Positions 22,852 through 23,572 of a stretch of DNA of 23,572 bases are shown here, in pieces. A program made the position numbers and the translations under genes. Each line of letters begins with the position of its first letter. The stretch's first letter is position 1. The notes beneath the pieces are model-generated. The model did no database searches. It was not told the DNA's origin and saw nothing but the letters and a program-made list of their open reading frames with translations. The stretch is from JABMRW01 sp964396965 (GTDB taxonomy: Bacteria; Chloroflexota; Dehalococcoidia; Dehalococcoidales; BS750m-G39), in assembly GCA_964396965.1 (NCBI GenBank), contig CAYNGD010000025.1:1-23572 (forward strand), in the 5' to 3' direction.

Positions 22852-23397
22852 CTAATAGGCGTTAAAGGAGGCGATTTTGTCCATCGATTCCCGGCCGTGT
22901 TCCGGCCCCAGCCTGGCCCGGTCATAGTAGCCCAGCGCTATCAGGATGTCTATCTTCTTGTCCTTGGGGATGTTCAAGACCGATTTCACCCCTCCTTCGT
23001 TGAACCAGCCTATCCAGCAGGTGCCCAGGCCCAGCTCTTCGGCCTCCAGTACTAAGTGTTCGCCGGCTATCCCTATGTCTATAAGATAATACTTTACGCC
23101 CCGGAACATCCCCCCGATTCTGGCCAGAAACTTGGACTTCTCCGAGATGACCACGACCATAACCGGGGCTGTCTTGCAGAAAGAATTTATAAAGTACAGG
23201 CCGCCGAAAGCGGCGTCACAGAGCCTGTTTTTGAGCTCTTTATCATCCACCACTATGAACCGCCAGGGCTGCGAGTTGCTGGCCGAGGGGGCCAGCCTGG
23301 CCGCCTCAAGGCACATCATTATCTTCTCCCGTTCCACCGGCCTGTCCAGGAAGTCCCTCACGCTTTTCCGCTGTTTGATTAAGTCCAGAATAGCCAT
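22852..23397 (-). CDS. Nitroreductase-family FMN oxidoreductase
   Basis: A 181-residue flavoprotein of the NfsA/FrhB-like nitroreductase fold. The N-terminal ILDLIKQRKSVRDFLDRPV provides the Arg/Ser residues that bind FMN phosphate, followed by ARLAPSASNSQPWRFIVV and the GLGTCWIGWFNEGGVKSVLNIP segment. Members reduce nitroaromatics, quinones or enoates with NAD(P)H as homodimers; some have dehalogenase or ring-fragmentation roles. The substrate is not predictable here. It is the first gene of a two-gene unit with the MFS transporter. Its promoter (TTGACA-17-TAGCAT) overlaps a large dyad. Confidence 0.92.
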   Translation of the reverse strand: MAILDLIKQRKSVRDFLDRPVEREKIMMCLEAARLAPSASNSQPWRFIVVDDKELKNRLCDAAFGGLYFINSFCKTAPVMVVVISEKSKFLARIGGMFRGVKYYLIDIGIAGEHLVLEAEELGLGTCWIGWFNEGGVKSVLNIPKDKKIDILIALGYYDRARLGPEHGRESMDKIASFNAY

Positions 23398-23412
23398 AGT
23401 CTCGCCTCTCTA

Positions 23413-23462
23413 GCCCGATTTCACTAGCTTTACTCCGATAACCAATGCTAGTGCTAGCGGGC
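23413..23462. promoter_or_regulatory. Two-part dyad overlapping the nitroreductase promoter
   Basis: GCCCG-5 bases-ACTAGC, an 18-base centre, then GCTAGT-5 bases-CGGGC: both arms are perfectly matched and symmetrically spaced. The right half covers the -10 and part of the spacer of the nitroreductase promoter, as expected for a repressor operator. It could also form a hairpin in the mRNA leader. Confidence 0.5.
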
Positions 23463-23473
23463 ATCCTTGTCAA
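23445..23473 (-). promoter_or_regulatory. Sigma-70 promoter of the nitroreductase-MFS operon
   Basis: On the minus strand TTGACA is followed after 17 bases by TAGCAT, with the -10 about 48 bases before the ATG. The -35 is only nine bases from the -35 of the divergent tRNA-Phe promoter. Confidence 0.65.
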
Positions 23474-23482
23474 CAGGTTTGC

Positions 23483-23511
23483 TTGACACTGATATGGCTA
23501 ATAGCTACAAT
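23483..23511 (+). promoter_or_regulatory. Sigma-70 promoter of tRNA-Phe
   Basis: TTGACA and TACAAT are separated by 17 bases. The -10 ends nine bases before the mature tRNA 5' end, so the primary transcript has almost no leader. Confidence 0.8.
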
Positions 23512-23520
23512 GAAATCTGC

Positions 23521-23572
<52 letters not shown>

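Overview
The window looks like a chromosomal segment of an anaerobic Chloroflexota bacterium, most likely in or near the Dehalococcoidia. This is an inference. It rests on gene content (corrinoid methyl transfer, branched-chain amino acid type ABC transport, acyl-CoA dehydrogenase, SnoaL-like and monooxygenase-fold small proteins, a stand-alone EF-Tu domain II protein), on a pan-motif RNA leader (a class described from Chloroflexi among a few phyla), and on moderately high G+C. No rRNA or other direct taxonomic marker is present.

Layout. 1-2066 (+): the end of a LivF-type ABC ATPase, then an acyl-CoA dehydrogenase lacking the usual catalytic glutamate. 2112-7167 (-): a tight five-gene operon, transcribed right to left, encoding a corrinoid protein, a small cysteine-containing protein, a ferredoxin-ASKHA corrinoid activator, an MtrH-like methyltransferase and a UroD/MtaA-like methyltransferase. 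Together these match the four-component O-demethylase type of methyl-transfer system plus one extra small protein. 7268-10401: an accessory patch bounded by a 180-bp direct repeat (tRNA-Val plus the 3' end of a symporter gene). One copy is degenerate. The patch holds an MFS transporter, an NTF2-like gene and fragments of an acyl-CoA ligase, an alcohol dehydrogenase and a flavin oxidoreductase. 10310-11716 (-): an intact sodium:solute symporter, followed by an intact tRNA-Val(GAC).

11825-16425: a small zinc-ribbon-like protein, a terminal-inverted-repeat element, an EF-Tu-domain-II-like protein, a small monooxygenase-fold protein, and the full riboflavin operon ribD-ribE-ribBA-ribH on the minus strand. 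16595-17819 (+): lepB and pyrE. 17836-21255 (+): a pantothenate operon (panG-like ketopantoate reductase, panD, panB, panC). It is preceded by a consensus promoter, two tandem pan-motif hairpins and an intrinsic terminator. A second copy of the inverted-repeat element sits between panB and panC. 21264-23397 (-): a monooxygenase-fold protein, then an MFS transporter and a nitroreductase whose promoter is overlapped by a large dyad. 23521-end (+): the start of tRNA-Phe(GAA) with its own promoter.

How the genes work together. The methyltransferase operon would take a methyl group from an unidentified donor (aryl methyl ethers are the best-known precedent) onto a corrinoid protein, pass it to a folate or pterin carrier, and reactivate oxidised cobalt with the iron-sulfur activator. 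The rib and pan operons are complete vitamin pathways, the latter with an RNA-based regulatory leader. The strongest leads are the tandem pan-motif leader, the five-component methyl-transfer operon, the two-copy inverted-repeat element, and the tRNA-Val-bounded patch of gene remnants.
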